From: an uncultured Clostridia bacterium
Lineage (GTDB): Bacteria > Bacillota > Clostridia > Oscillospirales > Ruminococcaceae
NCBI GenBank assembly: GCA_947627465.1
Contig: CANQWD010000028.1
Location: 1 to 34,926 of the forward strand
Reading direction: 5' to 3'
Length of the DNA: 34,926 bases
Notes under the pieces: model-generated
Seen by the model: only the letters and a program-made list of their open reading frames with translations
What the model was told of the DNA's origin: nothing
Database searches by the model: none
Part shown: piece after piece, positions 1-8,098 of the stretch
How the letters are laid out: the number at the start of each line of letters is the position of its first letter
Numbering within the stretch: the stretch's first letter is position 1
Position numbers and translations under genes: made by a program

Positions 1-20
1 TATCCAACTGCTGGCTTTGT

Positions 21-69
21 GTAAAGGTAAATGCAACATTTTTTACCACTGTGTTGCGTTTACTTTTAC
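21..69 (+). promoter_or_regulatory. Long hairpin upstream of the giant gene
   Basis: Positions 21-38 and 52-69 form an 18-base inverted repeat with two G-U pairs and a 13-base loop. It lies about 25 bases before the -35 box of the giant gene. It could end an upstream transcript or bind a regulator; the T/A-rich stretch after it (73-90) fits a terminator. The function is inferred. Confidence 0.5.
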
Positions 70-94
70 ATTTGACGTTTTTTTAAAAAAGTAC

Positions 95-138
95 TTGACA
101 TTTAGTGCTTTAATGTGGTAAACTATATGTAGAGGAGG
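95..138 (+). promoter_or_regulatory. Promoter and RBS of the giant helicase/methylase gene
   Basis: TTGACA at 95-100 and TAAACT at 119-124 are separated by 18 bases, a good sigma-A promoter. AGAGGAGG at 131-138 is a strong Shine-Dalgarno sequence 8 bases before the ATG at 147. The leader is very short. Confidence 0.75.
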
Positions 139-146
139 AAATTTGA

Positions 147-3100
147 ATGGCACGAATTGACAAAGTGCGTGAAAATTACGAGGAAGTCACGGAAAGGCTG
201 TTTTCCGACAAGGCGGCGTTCGCGGAGTATCTGAAATTCGCGGGAAAGTTTTTTAAACTGCCCTCGGCGCAGAGTATGACGATATTCGGCGCAAATCCCA
301 ACGCCGTTATGGTTGCGGACTACGACACTTGGCAGAAATTCGGCAGACAGGTCAAGAGAGGTACATCAAGTATCGCGGTGCTTGACAACGGCGGCTTGAA
401 ACACTACTTTGACATCTCGCAAACGGCGGGCGGAAAAGTTCCGTATCAATGGTCGCTCGATAAGGGAACCGCCGCCGCATTGATTGAGGAAACATACGAA
501 AATGAGGGCAGACGTTTTCAATCGTTCGCGGGGTGTTTGAATTTTCTCGGCGCGGAGAAGGCGCGAGAAAATCTGACGAGTGCGGCTAATTCGCTCAACA
601 TTTCGGACGAAAAGCGCAAGCAATTTGATAAATCATTCACCTCAATGGCGCAGTATGTTATTGCGGCGCGTTGTGAATTGGGCGGCAATTTCAAGTACAA
701 CAGCACGGTGGATTTGTCCGCGCTCGATATGCTCAACAGCCGCGCCGAAAAGGAAAAATTGTGTGAATTCGTTCAGATAACGGCTAAATCCGTGCTGTTA
801 TCGTTAGAACATTCAATAAACAACATTATAATGCAAGGGAGGACTAACGATTATGGAAGAAATCAAACAGATATGGTGCGAGGAGGACAAGAAGTTCTAT
901 CCAGAAACCATAACGAAGAACGGCAGAACGTACAAACTCGATCCGCAGACGTTCGTGTATCTGGAGTAAATGGAGTTGGGTCTGACGGACGAGGAACAGG
1001 AGCTGATGAACGAGGACATCGGGCAGTACGGCGAGAAGTGGCGCAAGTTTATGACGGAGAATTACCCGGAAGTGATACCGTCGCTGCAAGGGCGGCTGAA
1101 GTGGGAGCTGATACCGCGCCAAATCGACAAGGAAGCGTTGGAGTATCGGGAAACTCTGCGGAAACAGTACGCGAAAGAGAACCCGCGCCCGACAACGTTC
1201 ACGGAAATAATGGAGTGGGAGAACACACTCGGAATGATGATAGACAGGGCGATAATGGAGGACATAGTGCTGAATTACCGCGAGTAAACGGCACGGAAAA
1301 AAGTGCCACATATGGCACAAGTTCACATCAAGTTAAAGCAGAGGAACATTCCCCTGCTTTTTCTTTATCCCCCGAACAGAAATATATTGCTGATAAGACA
1401 GCGGAAATTCTCGGCTACAATGCGGATAAATCGCTCGTTGATACAATATATAATAAGGTGTTTGGGTACGCTTACGACCTTAAAATACCGATTGAGCAAA
1501 TTCCCGAAGATGAATTAAACGACATAATTTCCGAAGTCGCAAATGGAAACGCAAAACGCGAAATTCCCGATGATTTGGATAAAATCTATGTTGACAAGGA
1601 GAGCGAAACCGTCCGAATGGTATACTATAATCTAGACAGCACGGCGGGCGGACAGCTTGTTTACAACGAGTTTGATTTTGACGATATAGCGAACGCGCTA
1701 ACTCACGAAAATCCGCTTGACTATATTCTCTCATCTTGCAAGCAAACTGCGCTTGATGTTGATATGGACGGATTTGACGGCGCGGCACGGGAATTTCTCG
1801 CCGATACCGAGGACTTTAATTCGCGTGACGAACATTATCTTGACAGGCTGTTCGCGCTTGCAGAGCCGACTTACACGATTTTGCAGCTTAAAGACGGCGA
1901 TGAAACGCGCGATTACCGTTTCGCGGATTTGTCGGAATTGGCGCAACGAGGTTTGAAAGTTGAGCGCGAAAATTACAACAAAATTTACAGCGGCAGACTG
2001 CAAAACGGTGAAACGCTCGAAGATATTTACACGAAATTCAACGTAAATATTCCCGAAGATTTTCGAGGACATTCGCTTTCAGTTGGGGACGTTATCGAGC
2101 TGCGGCAGAACGGAAAAACAGCGGCGCATTATGTTGACGGTTATGGTTTTGAGGAAATTCCCGATTTTGAAATTGAGAAAGTTCAGAACGAAAGTGTAGA
2201 TAAATTCAAGGTAAAAACCGCCGAGAGTTTTGTACCGATAAACGGCTTAACCGCGCCAAATATCGAGGATAATGTGCGCGAATATATTCAAGGAATTTTG
2301 GACGATAACAAAATCAACGCGCAGATTGTGGACTTGGCGGTTGTTGGTTCGCGGTCACGAAACCTCAACGGCGAAAATTCCGATTTGGATATTGTCGTTG
2401 AATTTAAGTCGGATTTGAAAGAGGACGCGCTGTTCAACATTCTGCACGAACAGTCTTTTGAAATTGGCGGCGTGACGGTGGATATTAACCCCATTCGCGC
2501 CGAAGAAACGGGGACGCTCGGCGAGTATTTGGAGAGTGCGGAAAAGACAATTTACGAAAATCACGAACGCAAAAAAGCAGAGGAAACGGACGAAATTATA
2601 AATGCTGTTCGCACGGGTAAAACCGCACTAATAAGCGAAAAAACGTCAGCCGAAGAAATTGTTTCCGACGCGAGAAAGAAGAATTTTACAAACGTTACTT
2701 TGCAGTTTAATGACGAACAAGGCTTTTATCTGACAGCCGATACCGATAAAATAAAAGGCGCGGTAATTACGGTTTTCGGAAGAAACGAACAGGCGGTACG
2801 CGATTATCTCGAAAAAAACGCCGAGCGAACTAAATTATCACAAATGTGGCACATAGCAACAAAAAACGGCGTGGGATATTTTGTAATTAACGCGCCGCTT
2901 TCGGTTTCAACAATGCCTGAAATTAGGGAAAAGTGCGATAAATACATTGTTGCCGCGACCGCGTTACATCACAGCGAGGACTATTTGAAAAAAAACAACA
3001 TCACATTTATAAAACTCCAACGGGACATTTCACAAAGCGTTTTTGAGAAAAGTCCCGATGAAATAATTTCCGCAATGGATTTAGCGGAAAAGAATGTGCA

Positions 3101-6100
3101 GAAATCGGCGCAAACAATTCAATTCGGCTTGCTCGGCAACGGCGTAACGGTTTACGACACTTCAAAAACAGACGAGCAAACGCACGACTATCCCATTATC
3201 GCTCACATTTCCGCGGAGGGATTTATCAACTATCACGTTGATAAAAAATCGCTTAACGACGCGGATATTTCCCGTATCGAAAATCAAGCGGAGAGCGTTA
3301 AACAAGAGTTTTCCGAGCATTGGGAAAAGCTGCCGTTTGAGCAGAAATATCAGCAAATTCAAGACAAATCGGCAGGACTTTCAAAGCCGCAATGGGACGT
3401 GTTTTTCGCGGATAAAACCGCGTTGGACGGTGAAGCTCTTGTCAAAAAATACGAACGCGCACTCATTTTCGGTGATGAGAAATTCCCCGAAGCCGAAAAA
3501 ACGCTTACCGTTTACAGAGTCGGTGATTTTTACGAGATGTACAATGCTGATGTGCAAGTCGCGGCAGACCTCTTGAACCTCGCGCAGACCACTCGCCGCG
3601 GCGTTCCTATGGCGGGTTTTCCCGCGCACGTTCTTGACAATTACAAGCGAAATTTAGCTATGAACGGCTATCATTTGAAAATCGGAGATAGTCGTGAAAT
3701 TGAAAAAATATTCGCGAAAAACAAACCCGAAAAATCTCTCGATAAATTAAAAGTCGGCGATTTGGTGCGTAACAATAACGGCTTGTGGCGTATTACAAAA
3801 ATTGACGGAGATTTTTCAATTAACTTTGAAAACACCGACAAAACATCTAATGTAGCCGTACAATCCATTGTCGGGCATTGGAAAGAAGAATTTGAAAAGC
3901 GCGGTTTTGAGTATGTTTCGCCGTCCGAATTATCGGTTGATCAGCTCCGCGAAATAAATAATTCCGCGCCGAAAAAATCTCCGAAACCGCAAGTTGAACA
4001 AGCAAGCGGCGAACAGCTTAATCTTTTCGGAGAACCAATGCACGAAGTAGAAACTCCCGAAAAATCGTATGTCGGCGGTGTGGATATTGAGGAGGCTTTA
4101 AAACAAGACCTTATACAGCACGGAACATTGTTTCAAAGCGGAAAATTCCGTGTGGAAGAATTTTATAAATCTCACAAAGGTGATACAAAGGGATTTGCGA
4201 AATTTCTTGCGAAAGAGTACGGAATTGGCGGTCATTCGGGTGACGGAAACATCCAAAGTGTGGACTATAACGGCAAGGGAATTCAAATCAGAATTAGGCT
4301 CGATAACGGCGAGGACACAAAGGTTAATTGGAGTTGGAAAAAGGTCGCAAACCGCATTGCAACGCTGATTGACAAGGGCGAATACATCACTCCGCGAGAT
4401 ATTGAAAATCGCATTAAATACGCGAAAGCCGACTACAATCATTATGAGCAAGGCACGGAGGAATATGTCCGCGCCGCGAAAATTCTTGATGAATATGGTT
4501 TGCTCCAGACCGAAAATCAGCAATCGGAACTTGAACGCGCCAAAGAACTGATAAACGATTTTTGCGAACGTGAATACGACAGCGTGGCGGATTTTTCGGA
4601 TTTGTCGCGCGTTCCGATTGCGTACACCGAAGATGAGGAAACGGGCTTGCCGATAAATGTTTATGCCGATTTGGAAAAATTTCAAATCGTGTCGGAATTT
4701 AACAACGTTTCCGTAAAAGTTGACGAGTATAATTCCCTTGCGGAAATGAACGATAATGCTCTTTCGGAACTGAATTTTGACGAGCTGATACTCGATACAA
4801 TTACGGCAAATGAGCGGCAAAAAGAAATTGAAAAGCCGTCAAAATCGGAGGATGAGCCGGTAAAATTAAAGTCGATAGTTATTGATTTAACGCCGAAACA
4901 AGAGCCGACTATTGACGTATCTAAAGCTGAACAGTCTAAACAGAAAAAAGCCGAAAAAGATTTCACGATAACCGATGAACATCTCGGCGAGGGTGGGGCA
5001 AAGGCGAAATATGCCGCGAATATCGCCGCTATAAAAACGCTGAAAACAATCGAGAGCGAAAACCGCGCGGCAACTCCCGAAGAACAGGAAACGCTTTCAA
5101 AGTACGTTGGTTGGGGCGGTATTCCGCAAGCGTTTGACAGCGAAAACAGTCAGTGGTCGAAAGAATACGGCGAACTTAAAGAGCTGCTTACGGAGGACGA
5201 ATACCGCGCCGCAAGCGGCTCTGTGTTAAACGCTCATTACACCTCTCCGACCGTCATTCACGCGATTTACAAAGGTTTGGAGAACCTCGGATTTGAAAGC
5301 GGAAATATATTAGAGCCGTCAATGGGCGTTGGAAACTTTTTCGGAGCAATGCCTGAAGAAATGCGGAAAAAGAGCAGCTTAAGCGGTGTTGAACTCGACA
5401 GCATTACGGGACGTATAGCGCAACAGCTATACCCGAACGCGGACGTGCAAATTAAAGGCTTTGAAAAAACAAACTTTTCCGATAACTTTTTTGATGTGGT
5501 TGTCGGTAACGTTCCGTTCGGAAGTTACGGCGTTTCGGACAAGAGATACAACCGCGAGAATTTTTTCATACACGATTATTTTATAGCGAAGTCGCTTGAT
5601 AAAGTTGCTCCCGGTGGCATTGTCGCGGTAGTTACCACAAAAGGAACGCTTGATAAGGAAAATCCGAGAGTGCGTGAGTATTTCGCCAAACGCGCGGATT
5701 TGGTGGGCGCAATTCGTCTGCCAAACAGTGCGTTTAAGGCAAACGCGGGAACGGAAGTCACATCTGATATTCTGTTTTTCCAAAAGCGCGAGGAAATGGC
5801 GGTCGAGCTGCCCGATTGGTGCTATGTTTCAAAAAATCCCGATGGCGTTCCCGTCAACAATTATTTTATTGACCACCCCGAAATGATACTCGGCATAATG
5901 AAACAGGGTATGGAATTTTCTATGTACGGCAACGCCAACGAAACGGCTTGCGTTCCGATTGAGGGCGAAAACCTTGCGGAACAGCTTGAAAAGGCGGTCG
6001 CAAATCTGAAACTCGATAACGCTCTCCGCATACATCGCGAACAGCGCGAACGCGAAGCAGGTGTTATTCCCGCAAAAGCGGACGTGCGGAATTTTACGTT

Positions 6101-8042
6101 TGCCGAAGTTGACGGCAAGATGTACTTCCGCGAAAACAACATTATGAAAGAGGTTGTTGACAAGAAAAACAAGCCGATTAAAGGCAAAAAACTTGAACGT
6201 TTAAAGGCTTTGAACGAGCTGCGGAAAACGTTCCGCACCATTCTTACGGCACAACAAAACGACTGCTCGGACGAGCAATTACAAGGATTGCAAAAAACGC
6301 TTAACCAACAGTATGACGCTTTTGTAAAGAAATTCGGCTACATCAACGACAGTGCGAATTATCAAGCGTTCGGAAAAGACGATGATTACAATTCGCTTTG
6401 CGCTTTGGAGGTCATTGACGAGGAAAATAAAACCGTCACGAAATCCGACTTTTTCAGCAAGCGCACGGTAAAGCATTTCACGGAAATTACGCACGTTGAC
6501 ACGCCGCAAGAGGCTATGTATGTTGCGATTGATACGCTCGGCAAGTTGGATATTGGATATATGTCAAAATTGTGCGGCAAAGAGCCGCTTGAAGTAATTG
6601 ACGTGCTGAAAGCCGATAATTTAATTTATCTGAACCCCTACAAGGCAAAATCTGAAAATGATTTAGAGGGTTGGGAAGAAGCGTCGGAATACCTTTCGGG
6701 CAACGTCAGAATTAAGCTGAAAGACGCGGAAAACGCGGCTAAAGACAATCCCGAATTTTCGCGTAACGTTGCGGCTTTACAGGCTGTTATTCCCAAAAGA
6801 ATTGAAGCAGGCGAAATTACGGCGCGTATCGGTGTGCATTGGGTTGACGTTGAGGACTACCAAAAATTTATTATGGAATACGCGAAGGCGCGTTTAGTAG
6901 AGCCGCTCCGCCGCACAATAAGCGGCGAGTACAAAATCGACCGCAAGGGTTGGGATAGAAGTGCGGCGGCTACTCAAATTTTCGGCACAAAGCGTTTTAC
7001 CGCGCTTGAAATTTTTGAAAATCTGCTGAATTGCCGTGATGTGGTTGTTCGCGACAAGGTTTACGACCAAACCGCGGGCAGAGAAATTTATGTGATAAAC
7101 AAAACCGAAACGGAACTCGCGCAAGATAAGGCAAACAAAATGAAAGCCGAGTTTGCACGGTGGCTGTGGTCTGACCCCGATCGCCGAGAAAAATACGTCA
7201 CGCGATATAACGAATTGTTTAATTCGATAGTCGGTAGAAAATACGACGGCTCTCATCAGACTTTCCCCGATATGTCACCTTATATAAAGCTGAAACCGCA
7301 CCAGCTTGATGCTATTGCCCGCGCGAAATTCGGCGGCAACACGCTATTAGCGCATTGCGTTGGCGCGGGAAAATCGTTTGAAATGGTCGCGGCTACAATG
7401 GAGAAAAAACGGCTCGGTTTGATAAATAAGGCTTGTGTTGTTGTTCCGAAAAATCTTGTCGGACAAATGGCAAACGAGTGGTTAAGGCTTTATCCGCAAG
7501 CGAAAATTTTAACGGCTACTGAAAAAGATTTCGACAAAACGCACCGTCAAAAATTTATCGGTCGGTGCTGCACGGGCGAGTACGACGCGGTTATTATGAG
7601 TTATGAGCAGTTTGAAAAAATTCAAATGTCATTTGAATACCGCCGCGATTTCATTCAGCGCGAGATTGATACTCTCACGGAAGGTATAGACAAGTTGCAA
7701 GCCGATTACCGTTCGGCGCGTGATAATCGCGGCTCTATAAAAGATATGGAGCGCGCAAAAAAGTCGCTTGAGAAAAAACTCGAAAAGCTTATAAACGATA
7801 ACGGAAAGTCAAAGGACACTTCGCTCAATTTTGAGCAATTAGGCTTTGACAGCATAGTCGTTGACGAAGCGCACAACTACAAAAACGGCTTGGTGGTTAC
7901 GAAAATGAACCGAGTTGCGGGAGTGCAGACTACACCCGCGCAAAAGAGCGAGGACATCTTGATGAAAACGCAATATCTCAATGAAAATTACGGCGAAAGA
8001 AATATAATTTTTGCTACGGGAACGCCCAACCACACACTCTAA
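147..8042 (+). CDS. Giant ICE methylase/SNF2 helicase protein, N-terminal fragment
   Basis: This is the 5' piece (2,631 aa) of a host-ICE protein in the LtrC-like/ArdC-methylase-helicase group. Visible domains are: an ArdC-like N-terminus (residues about 1-90); a low-complexity insert (236-381); a YodL-like domain (576-675); a nucleotidyltransferase-like fold with GSRSR at 734 and SDLD at 745-748; a MutS domain-I-like segment (1123-1178); an N6-adenine methyltransferase core with LEPSMGVGNFFG from 1722 and NVPFG at 1788 in place of NPPY; and SNF2 helicase domain 1 with VGAGKS (2405-2410), VDEAH (2572-2576) and FATGTP. The frame then enters element 1 and adds only NHTL before a stop. The second helicase domain is therefore missing and the fragment is probably inactive as a motor. 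A DNA-processing or protective role in conjugation is known for relatives; here it is inferred. Confidence 0.9.
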   Translation: MARIDKVRENYEEVTERLFSDKAAFAEYLKFAGKFFKLPSAQSMTIFGANPNAVMVADYDTWQKFGRQVKRGTSSIAVLDNGGLKHYFDISQTAGGKVPYQWSLDKGTAAALIEETYENEGRRFQSFAGCLNFLGAEKARENLTSAANSLNISDEKRKQFDKSFTSMAQYVIAARCELGGNFKYNSTVDLSALDMLNSRAEKEKLCEFVQITAKSVLLSLEHSINNIIMQGRTNDYGRNQTDMVRGGQEVLSRNHNEERQNVQTRSADVRVSGVNGVGSDGRGTGADERGHRAVRREVAQVYDGELPGSDTVAARAAEVGADTAPNRQGSVGVSGNSAETVREREPAPDNVHGNNGVGEHTRNDDRQGDNGGHSAELPRVNGTEKSATYGTSSHQVKAEEHSPAFSLSPEQKYIADKTAEILGYNADKSLVDTIYNKVFGYAYDLKIPIEQIPEDELNDIISEVANGNAKREIPDDLDKIYVDKESETVRMVYYNLDSTAGGQLVYNEFDFDDIANALTHENPLDYILSSCKQTALDVDMDGFDGAAREFLADTEDFNSRDEHYLDRLFALAEPTYTILQLKDGDETRDYRFADLSELAQRGLKVERENYNKIYSGRLQNGETLEDIYTKFNVNIPEDFRGHSLSVGDVIELRQNGKTAAHYVDGYGFEEIPDFEIEKVQNESVDKFKVKTAESFVPINGLTAPNIEDNVREYIQGILDDNKINAQIVDLAVVGSRSRNLNGENSDLDIVVEFKSDLKEDALFNILHEQSFEIGGVTVDINPIRAEETGTLGEYLESAEKTIYENHERKKAEETDEIINAVRTGKTALISEKTSAEEIVSDARKKNFTNVTLQFNDEQGFYLTADTDKIKGAVITVFGRNEQAVRDYLEKNAERTKLSQMWHIATKNGVGYFVINAPLSVSTMPEIREKCDKYIVAATALHHSEDYLKKNNITFIKLQRDISQSVFEKSPDEIISAMDLAEKNVQKSAQTIQFGLLGNGVTVYDTSKTDEQTHDYPIIAHISAEGFINYHVDKKSLNDADISRIENQAESVKQEFSEHWEKLPFEQKYQQIQDKSAGLSKPQWDVFFADKTALDGEALVKKYERALIFGDEKFPEAEKTLTVYRVGDFYEMYNADVQVAADLLNLAQTTRRGVPMAGFPAHVLDNYKRNLAMNGYHLKIGDSREIEKIFAKNKPEKSLDKLKVGDLVRNNNGLWRITKIDGDFSINFENTDKTSNVAVQSIVGHWKEEFEKRGFEYVSPSELSVDQLREINNSAPKKSPKPQVEQASGEQLNLFGEPMHEVETPEKSYVGGVDIEEALKQDLIQHGTLFQSGKFRVEEFYKSHKGDTKGFAKFLAKEYGIGGHSGDGNIQSVDYNGKGIQIRIRLDNGEDTKVNWSWKKVANRIATLIDKGEYITPRDIENRIKYAKADYNHYEQGTEEYVRAAKILDEYGLLQTENQQSELERAKELINDFCEREYDSVADFSDLSRVPIAYTEDEETGLPINVYADLEKFQIVSEFNNVSVKVDEYNSLAEMNDNALSELNFDELILDTITANERQKEIEKPSKSEDEPVKLKSIVIDLTPKQEPTIDVSKAEQSKQKKAEKDFTITDEHLGEGGAKAKYAANIAAIKTLKTIESENRAATPEEQETLSKYVGWGGIPQAFDSENSQWSKEYGELKELLTEDEYRAASGSVLNAHYTSPTVIHAIYKGLENLGFESGNILEPSMGVGNFFGAMPEEMRKKSSLSGVELDSITGRIAQQLYPNADVQIKGFEKTNFSDNFFDVVVGNVPFGSYGVSDKRYNRENFFIHDYFIAKSLDKVAPGGIVAVVTTKGTLDKENPRVREYFAKRADLVGAIRLPNSAFKANAGTEVTSDILFFQKREEMAVELPDWCYVSKNPDGVPVNNYFIDHPEMILGIMKQGMEFSMYGNANETACVPIEGENLAEQLEKAVANLKLDNALRIHREQREREAGVIPAKADVRNFTFAEVDGKMYFRENNIMKEVVDKKNKPIKGKKLERLKALNELRKTFRTILTAQQNDCSDEQLQGLQKTLNQQYDAFVKKFGYINDSANYQAFGKDDDYNSLCALEVIDEENKTVTKSDFFSKRTVKHFTEITHVDTPQEAMYVAIDTLGKLDIGYMSKLCGKEPLEVIDVLKADNLIYLNPYKAKSENDLEGWEEASEYLSGNVRIKLKDAENAAKDNPEFSRNVAALQAVIPKRIEAGEITARIGVHWVDVEDYQKFIMEYAKARLVEPLRRTISGEYKIDRKGWDRSAAATQIFGTKRFTALEIFENLLNCRDVVVRDKVYDQTAGREIYVINKTETELAQDKANKMKAEFARWLWSDPDRREKYVTRYNELFNSIVGRKYDGSHQTFPDMSPYIKLKPHQLDAIARAKFGGNTLLAHCVGAGKSFEMVAATMEKKRLGLINKACVVVPKNLVGQMANEWLRLYPQAKILTATEKDFDKTHRQKFIGRCCTGEYDAVIMSYEQFEKIQMSFEYRRDFIQREIDTLTEGIDKLQADYRSARDNRGSIKDMERAKKSLEKKLEKLINDNGKSKDTSLNFEQLGFDSIVVDEAHNYKNGLVVTKMNRVAGVQTTPAQKSEDILMKTQYLNENYGERNIIFATGTPNHTL
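853..969 (+). CDS. Small ORF overlapping the giant gene, upstream of tnpV-like ORF
   Basis: This 38-aa ORF begins MEEIKQIWCEEDKKFYPET and lies in the +1 frame wholly inside the giant gene. GGGAGG at 837-842 is a good ribosome binding site 10 bases before the ATG. Its TAA (967-969) directly abuts the ATG of the tnpV-like ORF in the same frame, so the two could be translationally coupled, or could be a single ORF split by one stop codon. I do not recognise a family. Translation is inferred from the RBS and the protein-like composition. Confidence 0.45.
   Translation: MEEIKQIWCEEDKKFYPETITKNGRTYKLDPQTFVYLE
970..1287 (+). CDS. tnpV: TnpV-like transposon-encoded protein, overprinted in the giant gene
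   Basis: This is a 105-aa ORF in the +1 frame inside the giant gene. It resembles the TnpV family of small proteins carried by clostridial transposons: an IGQYGEKW-like segment near residue 17, a charged helical middle, and a C-terminal MEW...M..D.A..DIVLN segment. Over the same bases the giant frame reads as Gly/Arg/Asp/Asn-rich low complexity (residues 275-381). That suggests this frame is the constrained one and the giant protein tolerates whatever results. The start is the ATG directly after the TAA of the upstream small ORF, with GGAG at 963-966 very close to it. The role of TnpV is not established. Confidence 0.6.
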   Translation: MELGLTDEEQELMNEDIGQYGEKWRKFMTENYPEVIPSLQGRLKWELIPRQIDKEALEYRETLRKQYAKENPRPTTFTEIMEWENTLGMMIDRAIMEDIVLNYRE

Positions 8043-8098
8043 CAACTCAATTCAATAACTTCCCCGACCGCCTGATTGGGGATTTTTAATGCAACATT
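8040..8098. other. Left end of element 1 (attL arm)
   Basis: This non-coding stretch lies between the broken giant gene and the recombinase stop codon. It carries the TAACAAC arm (8040-8046) of the inferred attP. A weak CCCC...GGGG hairpin followed by ATTTTT (about 8063-8087) could stop transcripts coming from the giant gene. Confidence 0.55.

Noticed and set aside
844-1326. 160-aa minus-strand ORF opposite the tnpV-like region
   Set aside because: It has no RBS and His/Leu/Arg-rich composition typical of an antisense shadow; the two plus frames explain the region better.
4098-4820. 240-aa minus-strand ORF inside the giant gene
   Set aside because: It is an antisense shadow of the giant reading frame, with no RBS and no recognisable domain.
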